Assembly: GCA_960531495.1 (NCBI GenBank)
Contig: OY482862.1
Span: forward strand, 8,722,155 to 8,786,154
Length of the DNA: 64,000 nucleotides
Source of the DNA: Zeus faber
Taxonomy: Eukaryota > Chordata > Actinopteri > Zeiformes > Zeidae
Direction: 5' to 3'
The notes under the pieces are model-generated. The model was not told where the DNA came from. It saw only the letters and a program-made list of their open reading frames with translations, and ran no database searches. The translations under genes and the position numbers were made by a program. Shown here piece by piece: positions 39,901-47,284 of the stretch; the stretch's first letter is position 1, and each line of letters starts with the position of its first letter.

Positions 39901-42900
39901 TTACTCAAACTTTATTTTTCATCTTTTAAGCCTTTAACTTGTAAGTCTTTTTACTTCACTTTTCATCTTTTTCATCTTACTTTAGGCTTTTAACTTTTAT
40001 CTCTTTTTCACTTTACTTTCATCTTTTTCATCTTCATTCATATCATTTTATGAACCTCAGAATTCCCCTGGCCAGGGTTATTTCCTCTTTGTTTTTCCTA
40101 CCTAGATTTGATTATATTCTATTTTCATTCGGCCAACTTTCACACAGCATTTACTGTACACATGTCTTACTGTTCAAGGAGATACAGGTCCTGTCTTCAT
40201 TAATCTTGCATGGTTATTTAAATAACTTTTGGCTACTAGTTCTGCCATTCTACAATTACTTTTTACTTCAACTTTCTCCACATCTTTTAAGCCTTTGACT
40301 TTTACTTTAACTTCATCTTTTATTTCTCTCGTCTCTATTCTCTATTTCTCCTTAATTCTCTTTTTCTTCGTTCATTATTCTCTTATTCCCCTTATTTACG
40401 TCTTTTACAACTTAATAAACCCCAATTGAGACGGAAACTCATTTCACACATCAACACATCATCTCCATCTCTGCACAATCTGCTATTGTCAGTGCACTCT
40501 ATCTGCACAAAACACTACCGCTTCAAGAACCACACACAGCTCAATTTGTGAGAGGGCACTCACCCTGAGAGTGGTAATTCGCTGGAGCAGGCAGCATCGG
40601 CAGGTGATGCCCAACAGATCCTGGTTCGTGACGTCACTTTGTAGTTTCTTGATTAATTGGATGTGTTGATGAAGAAGGAGTGACTGCTGATGCTGACTTG
40701 AGTAAAATAATAGGTTTATTACAAAAGAACTGCATTAGACCAGACTTTCCATGGTTGGCCTGGGAGAGAACAGAGCGGGATGGATTCTCTGCCGAATTAA
40801 ACTCGGGTGAGTCTTTTATGCTTGCCCAAAGACAACGTTGACCATTTGGTTCCCCTACAAAGACAATGTTGACCCTTTTGGTTCCTCTACATAGGTCACA
40901 GGTCACATTCCCCCTCCCTTATCACCAGGACCCCTGGTGATGTGCTCTCCCTCTGGCACCGTCTTTTAGTAATTATCTTATATGATGGGGCTGTCTTGGG
41001 ACACCACACATTCCAAGACAACTCACAGGTAAGCCTAAGCCTCTCACATTCCAACTAACAAACTTAATGGGTGTCATTGAAGCTAGTTAGGGGGTGATGG
41101 CACAGTGCATCCAAGGTAATAGCTATACTACCGTTCCCATGCTTTCCCATAGATATCTGGGATTTCCTCCTTTACATTCCTTTTTACTGCCATAGTATTG
41201 TAGGAAGTTTGTAGGGATACATAACTACACAAACAAGTGACAAGTAGACAAAGATAAACACAGAACATTGCCGGATTAGACATACATAAAGTGAGAGACA
41301 TTATAGACTGAGAGTGATAGGAGAAGTAAGGAGAGATGGATTAGGGAGGTGAGATGATGAGAGAAGTAGGGAGGGGAATTAGGAAGGTGAGATGAGAGGG
41401 AGCAATATTTTGAATCCTGACATAGATAGCATGCCTATTCCTACATCTTGCAGTATATAATAACCAGAATAACAAGAATACATAAATAATTATCAAAATA
41501 ACCAGGGTGTGGTGGAGGAGTCTCGGTATAACAGACCGTCTATATACAGCTAATCAACAACCATCAATACGCGTAAACCCTTCTTCTGGTTCTCCTTCAG
41601 GACAGGATACAGCACTTTCCATTGGTCGTTGATCTCCCGGGGGAATTGGTTGTTCATACCCAGCGTGGTTCCTTTCAGCTCCCGTCCTTTGCTTTTAACC
41701 AGCTCCTTGTGATTGAAGTGTTCAAACTTAGCAGTGATGGAGTGGGGACGGTTCCCCACACGGTGTCCCAGTCGATGAACACGGTGAAAGGTGATCTGCT
41801 TCACGGTGTCAGTCAGGAGTTTCAGGGCGGTGCGGAGAAAGTCTTTCACCATATTTTCTGGGGACTCGGTGTTGTTATCTGGGATCCTAGAAAAGATGAG
41901 GTTGTCCTGCATACTTCTGGATTGTATATCCAGGATAGTCTCTTTCATTATTTTCTTTTCTTTTTTTACAACTTCCATCTCCGCTGTGAGACGCTTCGTG
42001 GAGGGCTTTAGATCCGCGTCTCACCTGTCAGTGGTTTTTAATGTTGTGGCTGATTGTGTATATAGATATATAGAAATGTATCAATATTTTGCAAGCAAAC
42101 CTTATTGGTATCCTACACAGGTTCATTAACACGCAGCTTGAGGCTATAAACCTAACTGTTGGGGATGTGGGTGTCCACATCCCTACGGGCTACGATGTCT
42201 CTCCATACAAGACAGTTGAAAGGAATAGGTAAGTACGAACAAGCTTAATAAATGACCCGTATAGTATAGATGGCTGCTTGAGTCAAGCTTATTCATAATA
42301 ATTTTATAAATTATCATCCATCTCTGGATGAGTCAACATGCTATCTTTAGTTAACATCTATTTTTAAATCCATCTGTAAACACTGATATGTTTATGTGTA
42401 TGTCTCTTGGAAATAAGAGATTTTACATATATCTTTTTGTAATTGTAGCTCATTAAAATGAGGACTGGTCTGTATTTACCAGCAAAATTAAAAGTCCAAA
42501 AACATCTAAGAGTTAATCTATGCTGTTTGCTAGATACCCGGAAGTCAGCTGTAAGTCGTCATCTAACAAGTGCTCTTCCCTCGACTTGAGTCTGCTCGAC
42601 TTTGGAGCTTCCTATACGTTCGTACTCATGGAGGTGTGTTTTTAGATCTGGGAATATCTTGAATCATTAATAACTTCAAACTGGATATCCATTAGCAGGG
42701 TGCACAAGATGCAGCTAGTTACAGCCTCCACCTGCATTGTTAGGAATGGGGTAGGATTGTGGCCCGCAGGATGGTGGATATTAAGGCCAACAACATAAAC
42801 ATCGCTTGGCAGATCCCACAATACGTCCTCATCACAGCCGGGGAGGTGATGTTCTCCATTACTGGCCTGGAGTTCTCCTACTCACAGGTTTGTCCCAATA

Positions 42901-45543
42901 CAAACAAAACTAGAGTATCTCAGCTATATTCTGTTCTTTAGATCTGTGAGAGAAATCATATATCATTTTCATTATCAACAGGGGCTTTTTTCCAAAGATA
43001 GTACAAGTACACAATGCAAAACAGACCCTTTTGCACAATGCATCTCAAATTAAGAGAGTGGCAGTTAGGTCTTACAGGCTGGTCTGCTTGACACTCAAAA
43101 ACTACCTATGCTGGTGAAAAAACCACAGCTTCTGAACCATCCCTGCATCAGTAGTAATAGCTGCGTTGGGCATTATCTGAGAAGTAGTGGCTTTCTGACT
43201 TTCTGAAACGGGGTTAGTTGGTGTCCGTCACACCTTTCTTTACTCAAATACAATTTACACAGTGCTACATCTCCTCCCTCATCCCCACCTTCTCAGGCTC
43301 CAGCAAATATGAAGTCTGTGCTGCAAGCCAGTTGGCTGCTCACCGTTGCCTTTGGAAACATCATAATGGTAATTGTGGCGGAGGGGGCCGGGCTTGATCA
43401 GGTGAGATATCTGTAAAATTGTGGGAGGTTTTAAAAAATGTCCCTTGTATATATAAATACACTACTAGTATTACTTTTATTAAAAAAAAGAAATTATCTT
43501 GCATTTCATTTAAATAATTTGTTGTAGATTCTGAGCCGTTTATTGTTATTATTATTACTTATTCTACTTATTCTATTATTCAATGATTACTGTTGTTCTC
43601 ATTGTATGTAAAGTATGTATGTATGTATGTATGTATGAATCTTACATTTAATTTACATTCTCCTGCTGTTACTCTTTACTCTATGCTTCGCCAATGCTTG
43701 AATTTCCCCTTCGGGGATCAATAGAGTACAATCTTATCTTATCTTATCTTATCTTATCTTAAGGAGGTGATTTTAAAAATACAAATTTTTTAACTAAATG
43801 AAACATTTGGACGAAAATAATATTGTATGCATATCATCATTTAAGGTCAGAAGCACTTGAGAAAAACAAACATTAATGTTGGCTTTGGTCCCTATTTGGA
43901 TGACTGATTTCAATGAATACAAATACAGTTACAAATATAGCTGCAGGCAGCAATACACAGGGTCCAGTTTAGTCATGTTAGGTACGTATTACAGCTTTTG
44001 GAGATTCCGAGGTTCCTGAATCTGCGCTCTGTGATTGTATGTGGGGACGTTTGGAGCAGACTGAGGGAATCTCTTTTATATCGGATTCTTTTCTGAATCA
44101 CTCTCCTTTTGTGGGGATGGGGGCCACGCCGGGCTCAGGTTGGAAGGAGTGCGAGTTCCAGTTCAAATTGGTGTTTTAGGAAGACCCGCCGTGTCAGCTC
44201 CTGGGGACCTCATCCCCACTGCGTGTTGCCGAGCGGAGGAAGCACCGGCGCTCCTGCTGTATGATTGACTGTTCATGTGACATGTTTGAAGTGACGTATT
44301 TACGGAGATTTACGATAGCAGTTGAACTTAGGTAATTAATTGGTGACTTTCTTCCTGACTTGGTGACTTTTTTTTAAATTACATTTTCAGTAAGTTACGT
44401 TTCTATGAAATACAAAAAATGTTGTGGTATTTCTGTAAGTAATTACTATTGCACAGCTTCTATTTTCCAACGCCTAGCTAGATTGTGAACACATCACTCA
44501 GTCGCACATTTCAGTGGATTCGACTTGACGTGGTCACAAGTTTTTATGGACTACTTTTTTTCGTATTTTTTATGAATCTTGAAAAGTAATGGGGATCAAA
44601 GAGATATAAGATCAATCGAACAGATCCACAGACATCTACCAGGTAAGAAACTACAGAAATATACACGTAAAGTTTGTAATGTCGAACCACTACAGCGCGA
44701 TGGAGTCTACCCCGCACACTTGACATGGTGCCAATGTACATTCTGAATTGGAATCTGTACATTTATATTAAATTATATGATAGCGTCATGAAGCGTCTTA
44801 CTGTCAATCTCATCTTGTTCATTTTGTTTACGAACAGTAGCGTGTCGGTCAAGTATGACCACCTGAATATTTGGGGTCAAAGTTTTTCAGTTTTTTACTA
44901 ATATCTGCTTCATATGTGGATCGATTTGAATAAAATTTGAACTACGAGATCCTTGTGACATACTGGTTTAAATTACACCTGAACTGTGTAGCTTCTACCA
45001 TTGTTGTGTTCCAGATACTTTAAGTCAGGTTGGACATATTTTGCCGTGAAATGCATTGGATTCCGCCTGTGATATTGGTCAAATTTGGTCGGTTTTTCAT
45101 AAATTTCTGCTCCACATGTAGATCAATTTGGATAAAATTTCAACCACTTGGTGTTTTTGACATTGATTGTAGCTTCTGCTATTCTTCTGTTTCTAAAAGT
45201 TTAAGATTTCAAATTTCTGAGAATTTTCCAGGAACAATATCAAGGGGATCCAGCCCTGCGGCCAAATTACAGAATAGCATGTGCACCACAGCAGTGCTGG
45301 TAATTTAAGGTTAACCCCTCATTTTAATTTCAGTGGGCAGAGTTTGTGCTGTTTGCGGGGCTGTTGGTAGCGGTCTGCATCATTTTCTCCATCATGGCCC
45401 ACTTCTACACATACTTTGACTTGGAGCAGCTTGACAAAGTCTACCTGGAAGATCCCATGGAGGCAGAAGATGAGGGTGAGCTGAAGAAAATACATAAAGA
45501 GGAGACAAACCTGAACGCTATCGAAAAAAGCACCAAACTTTAA
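3938..45543 (+). CDS. slc15a2: Solute carrier family 15 member 2 (PepT2), proton-coupled di/tripeptide transporter; 21 exons, N-terminal exon missing
   Basis: PepT2 imports di- and tripeptides and peptide-like drugs with protons across the plasma membrane (POT/PTR family, 12 membrane helices). Exons: 3938-4025, 4501-4642, 4882-4974, 5084-5183, 7264-7354, 7443-7520, 11852-11934, 12331-12414, 12631-12720, 13211-13255, 13579-13614, 13808-13896, 14340-14421, 15946-16071, 16704-16865, 17155-17201, 42121-42228, 42534-42633, 42744-42887, 43297-43401, 45334-45543. All are flanked by AG and GT and join in phase to 700 codons plus stop. Seen: the ExxER motif in [57 protein letters not shown] and GLEFSYSQ. 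A large luminal loop lies between helices 9 and 10 (exons 15946-42633), with N-x-T/S sites NLT and NTT. The C-terminus ends STKL; human PepT2 ends in TKL, a PDZ ligand. [13 protein letters not shown] and the STKL tail favour PepT2 over PepT1. The first coding exon, about 40 residues in mammals, is not seen. Acceptors at 17155 and 42744 are less standard. Confidence 0.95.
4237..4282 (+). repeat. LINE 3' tail remnant with CCCC/GGGG hairpin
   Basis: The sequence attccccctggggatgaata followed by aagtcttatctta resembles the 3' ends at 43696-43765 and, more weakly, 50699-50730. All have a short C-run/G-run stem followed in two cases by an ATCTTA-type tail. It is probably the 3' end of a 5'-truncated LINE in the first slc15a2 intron of the window. 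Confidence 0.5.
5235..6320 (+). mobile_element. L1-type LINE ORF1 remnant
   Basis: Plus-strand reading in shifting frames gives an L1 ORF1-like protein: a coiled-coil-like charged stretch followed by the RNA-binding core style segments [19 protein letters not shown] and [14 protein letters not shown], with [12 protein letters not shown] after that. The same region is seen in the minus-strand L1 copy at 41550-41978. Stops and frameshifts make it a dead fragment. It fills the slc15a2 intron 5184-7263 in the same orientation as the gene. Confidence 0.7.
7521..10559. other. slc15a2 intron without recognisable genes
   Basis: This is the first part of intron 7521-11851. It holds a G-run at about 8478-8491 preceded by two copies of gagaccccgttacaca (about 8414-8445), a short ACAC-rich stretch at 9353-9420 and AT-rich ATAC repeats at 10330-10440. 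None of the short reading frames here has coding character. Confidence 0.5.
10560..10826 (-). mobile_element. Probable Rex1-type LINE 3' fragment
   Basis: The block with ctccggctcaagaccctctg and gcaacatccttctctccac resembles the reverse strand of the 3' end of Rex1/Babar-type LINEs common in fish. It has no reading frame of useful length. The identification rests on recalled sequence style and is tentative. Confidence 0.4.
10828..11024 (+). mobile_element. tRNA-derived V-SINE-like element
   Basis: The head looks like a tRNA, with an A box (tggtagctcaggcggtagag) and a B box (ggttcgatccc). The body is conserved between the two copies in the window (gcaagacacttaacccctaa). The tail carries the LINE-like 3' end ggataaaagcgtctgctaaa followed by a tgtaat-type terminus. 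The second copy is at 49801-50006 on the other strand. This is a SINE and not a tRNA gene: the cloverleaf is incomplete and the body is SINE-specific. Confidence 0.85.
15169..15720. repeat. Tandem cassette with CTG/TTG triplet tracts
   Basis: A 32-base cassette (core ccggttccggtgacgtcttt) occurs at 15169-15200, 15279-15310 and 15464-15495. The last two copies are each followed by long tracts of mixed CTG and TTG triplets (about 15319-15400 and 15500-15717). The long leucine-, cysteine- or valine-rich reading frames here are by-products of the triplets. The repeat lies within slc15a2 intron 14422-15945. Confidence 0.8.
17255..17468 (-). mobile_element. Tc1/mariner left end, truncated
   Basis: It begins with the terminal repeat tacaccagtcagccacaaca at a TA-rich site. 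It continues with transposase 3'-coding remnants (reverse strand) also seen at 61403-62811. It stops where the hAT element begins at about 17469. The matching right end is at 42021-42060, suggesting that one mariner copy was later split by about 24.5 kb of insertions. Confidence 0.8.
17469..19480 (+). mobile_element. hAT transposon with ZBED5/SCAND3-like transposase pseudogene
   Basis: The 5' end (caactgttctcaaactatag...accactggtggtatgcaagc) is typical of this hAT type. Plus-strand fragments read as a BED-finger C-terminal part ([20 protein letters not shown]), then a transposase core with [23 protein letters not shown] and [12 protein letters not shown] (about 18398-18817), then a C-terminal part with [19 protein letters not shown] (18876-19370). 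At least three frameshifts or stops separate the pieces, so it is inactive. The 3' boundary is approximate. Confidence 0.8.
19481..20282 (+). mobile_element. LTR fragment with CCAAT and TATA boxes plus leader-like DNA
   Basis: The block has gaccaatggcacac followed after about 20 bases by ggtataaagccc, and about 110 bases later ctgtagtaaacagg. The same order in reverse complement is found at 46930-47284, so the two are copies of one LTR family in inverted orientation. After the LTR-like part come two tandem copies of a 51-base unit (20158-20208, 20209-20259). No retroviral reading frame is recognisable. Confidence 0.5.
20283..21690 (+). mobile_element. hAT (Charlie-like) transposon with GTF2IRD2/FAM200-like transposase pseudogene
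   Basis: It starts with gcacgtgtcaaacttaaggc, the usual 5' end of this hAT class, with 'gtggcccgc' nearby. Reading frames include an N-terminal part ([26 protein letters not shown] zinc-finger cysteines) at 20562 and a core at about 21120-21240 with [20 protein letters not shown] and [21 protein letters not shown] follows at 21259, after which the frame diverges. Stops and frameshifts interrupt it. A second, shorter copy lies inverted at 47285-48060. A pure C-run (about 21703-21722) follows the element. Confidence 0.8.
21909..21925. repeat. Target-site duplication of the RTE LINE, left copy
   Basis: aaactagaggcatatag here and aaactagaggtatatag at 26152-26168 differ at one of 17 positions and bracket the RTE element exactly. 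Confidence 0.8.
21926..26151 (+). mobile_element. RTE-type LINE, interrupted by an L2-type LINE
   Basis: The 5' region has the RTE leader style (aaggccatccggcgtaaaaa). The endonuclease region reads [25 protein letters not shown] and [15 protein letters not shown] (22135-22440), followed by a basic linker (22555-23000). After the inserted LINE, the RT/C-terminal part reads [26 protein letters not shown] (the FADD position altered to FAHD), [26 protein letters not shown] and [18 protein letters not shown] (25249-26048). It ends in ggtgtggtgacccctaacgg...agcagccgaaagaag, the usual RTE 3' end. The central RT part is missing at the LINE insertion and several frames are broken, so it is dead. A 17-base duplication flanks it. 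Confidence 0.85.
23018..25257 (+). mobile_element. L2/Rex1-type LINE, copy B (5'-truncated), nested in the RTE element
   Basis: The LINE starts inside its linker and runs through the RT. Segments seen are [55 protein letters not shown] at 24126-24146 and [15 protein letters not shown] frameshift at about 24450 precedes the C-terminal [17 protein letters not shown] part. The conserved PQGCVLSP motif carries TAG in place of the glutamine codon (24042-24044), as in copy C. The AT- and ACTGT-rich 3' UTR ends in aataaacctcttgaatcttg. Orientation matches slc15a2. Confidence 0.9.
26169..27299. other. Unassigned intronic stretch inside the transposon nest
   Basis: No gene or known element end is recognised. 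It holds AT-rich simple repeats at 26300-26520 (ATA, AAAT and TG units). It contains an inverted near-copy (26901-26948) of the slc15a2 intron/exon boundary at 42501-42548. Confidence 0.5.
26901..26948 (-). repeat. Inverted copy of the 3' splice site of slc15a2 exon 42534-42633
   Basis: The reverse complement of these 48 bases matches 42501-42548 at 46 positions without gaps. The copied stretch covers 33 bases of intron including the acceptor tttgctag and 15 bases of exon. Homology stops abruptly on both sides. Confidence 0.9.
28823..32220 (-). mobile_element. L2/Rex1-type LINE, copy C, apparently complete, inserted in the L1
   Basis: At 3398 bp this is the most complete copy. Reverse-strand order is a 5' region (32220-31900), an AP endonuclease region (31770-31150, with a [14 protein letters not shown] motif at about 31450-31420 just before the RT linker), and the RT frame at 31262-30129 with [16 protein letters not shown] and [12 protein letters not shown]. 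After an in-frame TAG (30126-30128) it continues with [23 protein letters not shown] (30032-30043), [14 protein letters not shown] and the C-terminal part, followed by a 3' UTR ending in cttgaatct units. It is flanked by ggtatc at 28817-28822 and 32221-32226, within the L1 codons for RYLG. The tail lies at the low-coordinate end as expected. A few stops remain. Confidence 0.9.
34293..34296. repeat. 4-bp target duplication CAGG of the retroviral element (left)
   Basis: cagg directly precedes the LTR at 34297, and cagg follows the other LTR at 41026-41029. The L1 endonuclease codons on both sides rejoin if one copy and the element are removed. Confidence 0.75.
34297..34690 (-). repeat. 3' LTR of the retroviral element
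   Basis: 394 bp, closely similar to 40640-41025. Read on the reverse strand it begins tgaggtttcttgg and ends gaaactaca. It holds a TATA-like cataaaag (about 34471) and shares the repeated gacaatgttgaccattt-type stretches. The purine-rich tract adjoins its start. Confidence 0.85.
36846..36890 (-). repeat. Possible RTE 3'-tail fragment within the retroviral element
   Basis: ctttcggctgctccccttag followed by ggggcgccgcag is the reverse complement of the RTE 3' end style also seen at 26114-26142. It is short, so the assignment is tentative. Confidence 0.35.
37185..37575 (+). repeat. Interspersed repeat with GGCAGG minisatellite, inserted in the retroviral interior
   Basis: This G-rich block is unlike its AT-rich neighbours. 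It contains irregular repeats of gacaggcagg and ggggcaggcagg (37222-37400), followed by gcaggtggatggagtcggcc. The reading frame across it is a by-product of the repeats. It looks like part of a DNA-transposon-type or satellite-bearing fish repeat, family unknown. Confidence 0.5.
39283..39420. repeat. Short minisatellite, unit about 37 bp, four copies
   Basis: The unit atcaaacgtccttaaagaaa + aaggctcatatatattt is repeated about four times with small length changes. The units are directly adjacent without unique spacers, so this is a tandem repeat and not a CRISPR array. It lies in the retroviral internal region between the 5' LTR (40640-41025) and the integrase part. Confidence 0.85.
40640..41025 (-). 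repeat. 5' LTR of the retroviral element
   Basis: 386 bp partner of 34297-34690. Reverse strand reading is tgagttgtcttgg ... gaaactaca. The sequence right after it (reverse strand, 40639 downward: aagtgacgtcacgaacc) should hold the primer-binding site, but it does not start with TGG, so no priming tRNA can be named. Confidence 0.85.
42021..42060 (-). mobile_element. Tc1/mariner right end, partner of 17255-17468
   Basis: tcacctgtcagtggttttta ... tgttgtggctgattgtgta matches the right end of the mariner at 61403-62811 and is in the same orientation as the left end at 17255. L1 sequence abuts it directly. Only 60 bp separate it from the next slc15a2 exon. Confidence 0.8.
43621..43765 (+). repeat. 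LINE 3' tail with ATGT and ATCTT microsatellites
   Basis: A short gtat/atgt tract (43610-43638) is followed by the hairpin-type LINE terminus ttccccttcggggatcaata and six copies of tcttat/atctt. The structure matches 4237-4282. It is probably a strongly 5'-truncated LINE in slc15a2 intron 43402-45333. Confidence 0.6.
43766..45333. other. Last slc15a2 intron, no gene recognised
   Basis: Non-coding DNA of mixed composition. Positions 44870-45200 contain two diverged copies of a block with 'gatcgatttgaataaaattt/gatcaatttggataaaattt' (about 44919-44938 and 45122-45141), suggesting an old tandem or interspersed repeat. No protein similarity is seen. Confidence 0.4.
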
Positions 45544-45886
45544 ATGTAGCCCACCTCAGATTTCTGCTTAGCTACAAAAACTAAATTGTGATTAGAACGG
45601 TTTGCCAGTTGGCCACTGTGAAAACATACTGGATTTAATGAACGGTATTTTTGAAGGATAATTGGTATTATTTAATTGGTGTAGTTTACATAAGATACAA
45701 CAGTTGGGTATTAGTTGCTGCAGTTGTAATGTTAACTTCTGGATATCTGTGTGTCTGTGCACAAACTTGTCTAGAGTAGTTAATGTTTGCAACTGCTAAA
45801 TTATGGTCATACCAGATCAATAATGTTTTAAAAGGAAAAACAACTGATGTAATTTCACCACATATAGCAAATTGATAGAATATTAT

Positions 45887-46282
45887 TGTGGCAGACGGGT
45901 AATATGGTCGCGGCGTTGGCTGGGTGCTAGGGGAAGTCGGGTCGGTAGTCTGGCTCTCCTCGCATTCAACACCGGCTGTGGCCAATTAAGCTGTATGGCC
46001 AGCGGTTGCTGGGGATGGGTTTCTTAATGTCTGTGTTTGTCTTTCAGTGAGAGAGAGAGAGGGCCTGAGAGAGCATGCAGAGCGGAGTGCTTGCTGACTG
46101 GCACCGGGAAAACCTCCATTCTGTGTTTTTACTGTTATCATTCCCGCACCTGAATGTGATTTCTGTTGAAGTCCTGAATAAAACCCAGTGAGCGGGTGAA
46201 CTTTCTCCAACCCTGTGTCTCACTCTATCATTTCACCGAACCAGCATAGACAGCCGGCTGCAAGTGGCGCCCGACCAGGGAC
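45887..46282 (+). mobile_element. LTR with primer-binding site, sense to slc15a2
   Basis: It runs from tgtggcagac to ggctgca (45887-46262), so it has TG..CA ends. It carries AATAAA at 46177-46182. Two bases later comes tggcgcccgaccagggac (46265-46282), one mismatch from the lysine-tRNA primer-binding site used by several retroviruses and LTR retrotransposons. About 30 bp of leader follow and then other repeat DNA, so only the LTR and leader remain. It lies 343 bp after the slc15a2 stop codon. Confidence 0.75.
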
Positions 46283-46315
46283 GTGAATGACGGAGGCGCA
46301 CTGGATGGAAGGGTC

Positions 46316-46910
46316 CTGTTGTGGTTAATTATTTAACCCCACATGAAAAGAAACTGATTACATGTTATTTTAAACCAAAATTATTCAAGGTATATGTATT
46401 TAAAAAAAACTTTAAAAATGTGTCCTATAAAACCCCAAAAGGTGAAGTAATGAAATAACAGAAAGGACTCAAGTCTTCTACAAAAACAGGCCCAATCAAG
46501 TACAGTTTAATCAATATGGCCGTATGCCCATATATGGTATGGCGCAGGAGTTCTAGGAATCATAGAAAAAACCCTTTTCCAGGAAAAGGGAGTGCGCATG
46601 GTAACAGGATTGTGATTGTCCCACACCCCACAAAGACTGGGATTGGTTCTTTAACCAATCCCCCAAAAGAAAAATAGGACAACCATGGTAACAAGACTAT
46701 AACTGGTTCCTGGCGCTGAAATGGGGCAGGACATGTAATGGGAGGAGATAACTTTGTGGGTTTATAAGGAAGTCCAAGGGATCAGTTTATTAGTTAGACA
46801 ATGGAATCCATCTTAATGTTTATTGCTGTACTTGACGCTCGGATACACAATAAACCTTTTTGCATCCGGTTCCAGTGTTTTATCTTCCAAGTTTTTTGAG
46901 GCCAGAATAG
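46316..46910 (+). mobile_element. Probable second LTR-like segment
   Basis: It begins tgttgtggttaattattta. A hairpin around ggattggtt..aaccaatcc (46639-46662) holds CCAAT motifs. A TATA-like tttataag (about 46761) and AATAAA (46849-46854) follow in the spacing expected of an LTR U3-R. The 3' end is not defined and no internal sequence is recognised. Confidence 0.45.
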
Positions 46911-46929
46911 ATAGAAACATCACCCCGGG

Positions 46930-47284
46930 ATCCAGAAATCTCATGTTCCCAGGTCTGGACCTTTTTGGTCACGACAGTCCCAGCTGGAGAACCTGGTCGG
47001 TGTTGGAGAATTCTCACTGCGTCGTCATTGAGGTTGTCCTGTCCACTACAGATATTTATTCTACAGACTAAAGACAAAGATACAGTCATGCTTCAAAACA
47101 GTGGTCTGATAAGTCCGCCCTTACTTCTGTTGGAGAGAGTTTTATAGAAAAGAGAGGCTGTGTGCCATTGGTCAGGTGTCATTTACAAGATTATGGCCCC
47201 CAATCATATTCCAATGTATTTTAAAAGCCACGTAACATACAAATAAGGTTATTGTCCTATTTTAAACGTGAAAAATCATTTAAA
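46930..47284 (-). mobile_element. LTR fragment, inverted copy of the family at 19481-20282
   Basis: The reverse strand holds gaccaatggcacac, then ctataaaact, then aataaatatctgtagtggac, in the same order and spacing as the copy at 19700-19940. An hAT remnant adjoins it at 47285. Confidence 0.55.

Larger units (their letters stand above)
34297..41025 (-). mobile_element. Endogenous retroviral element with two LTRs, internally decayed
   Basis: Direct LTRs at 34297-34690 and 40640-41025 bound about 5.9 kb of internal DNA. The ends are TG..CA and the target duplication is CAGG. A purine-rich tract (aagggggggaaata, reverse strand, about 34704-34691) lies just inside the 3' LTR, as expected. The internal region holds integrase remnants at 36393-35696: a zinc-binding H-x-H part near 36290, then the core with SSDNGKEF and [10 protein letters not shown] carrying D and E of the D,D-35-E triad. 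An RNase H-like end lies near 36560. A protease/RT-junction-like stretch (about 36780-36690) sits almost next to the RNase H part, and no RT active-site motif was found, so most of the RT seems deleted. gag and env were not identified. Reading frames are broken, so it is a fossil. Confidence 0.85.
27300..42020 (-). mobile_element. L1-type LINE, near full length, split by two later insertions
   Basis: Read on the reverse strand in order: ORF1 remnant at 41978-41550 ([43 protein letters not shown]). ORF2 endonuclease start at about 41076-41026 ([14 protein letters not shown]). A 6.7-kb retroviral insertion. The rest of the endonuclease from 34292 ([37 protein letters not shown]). The RT at 33738-32227 ([23 protein letters not shown] at 32410-32421). 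A 3.4-kb L2-type insertion. The C-terminal part at 28816-27940 ([32 protein letters not shown]). Last comes a GC-rich 3' UTR at about 27870-27300, which resembles 53325-53990. Without the insertions it is about 4.6 kb. It is inactive and antisense to slc15a2. Confidence 0.85.

Noticed and set aside
3938..45543. slc15a1 (PepT1) as the identity of the transporter
   Set aside because: N-terminal half ([23 protein letters not shown]) and the STKL tail fit PepT2 better. The FYTY stretch after the last helix is PepT1-like but is outweighed.
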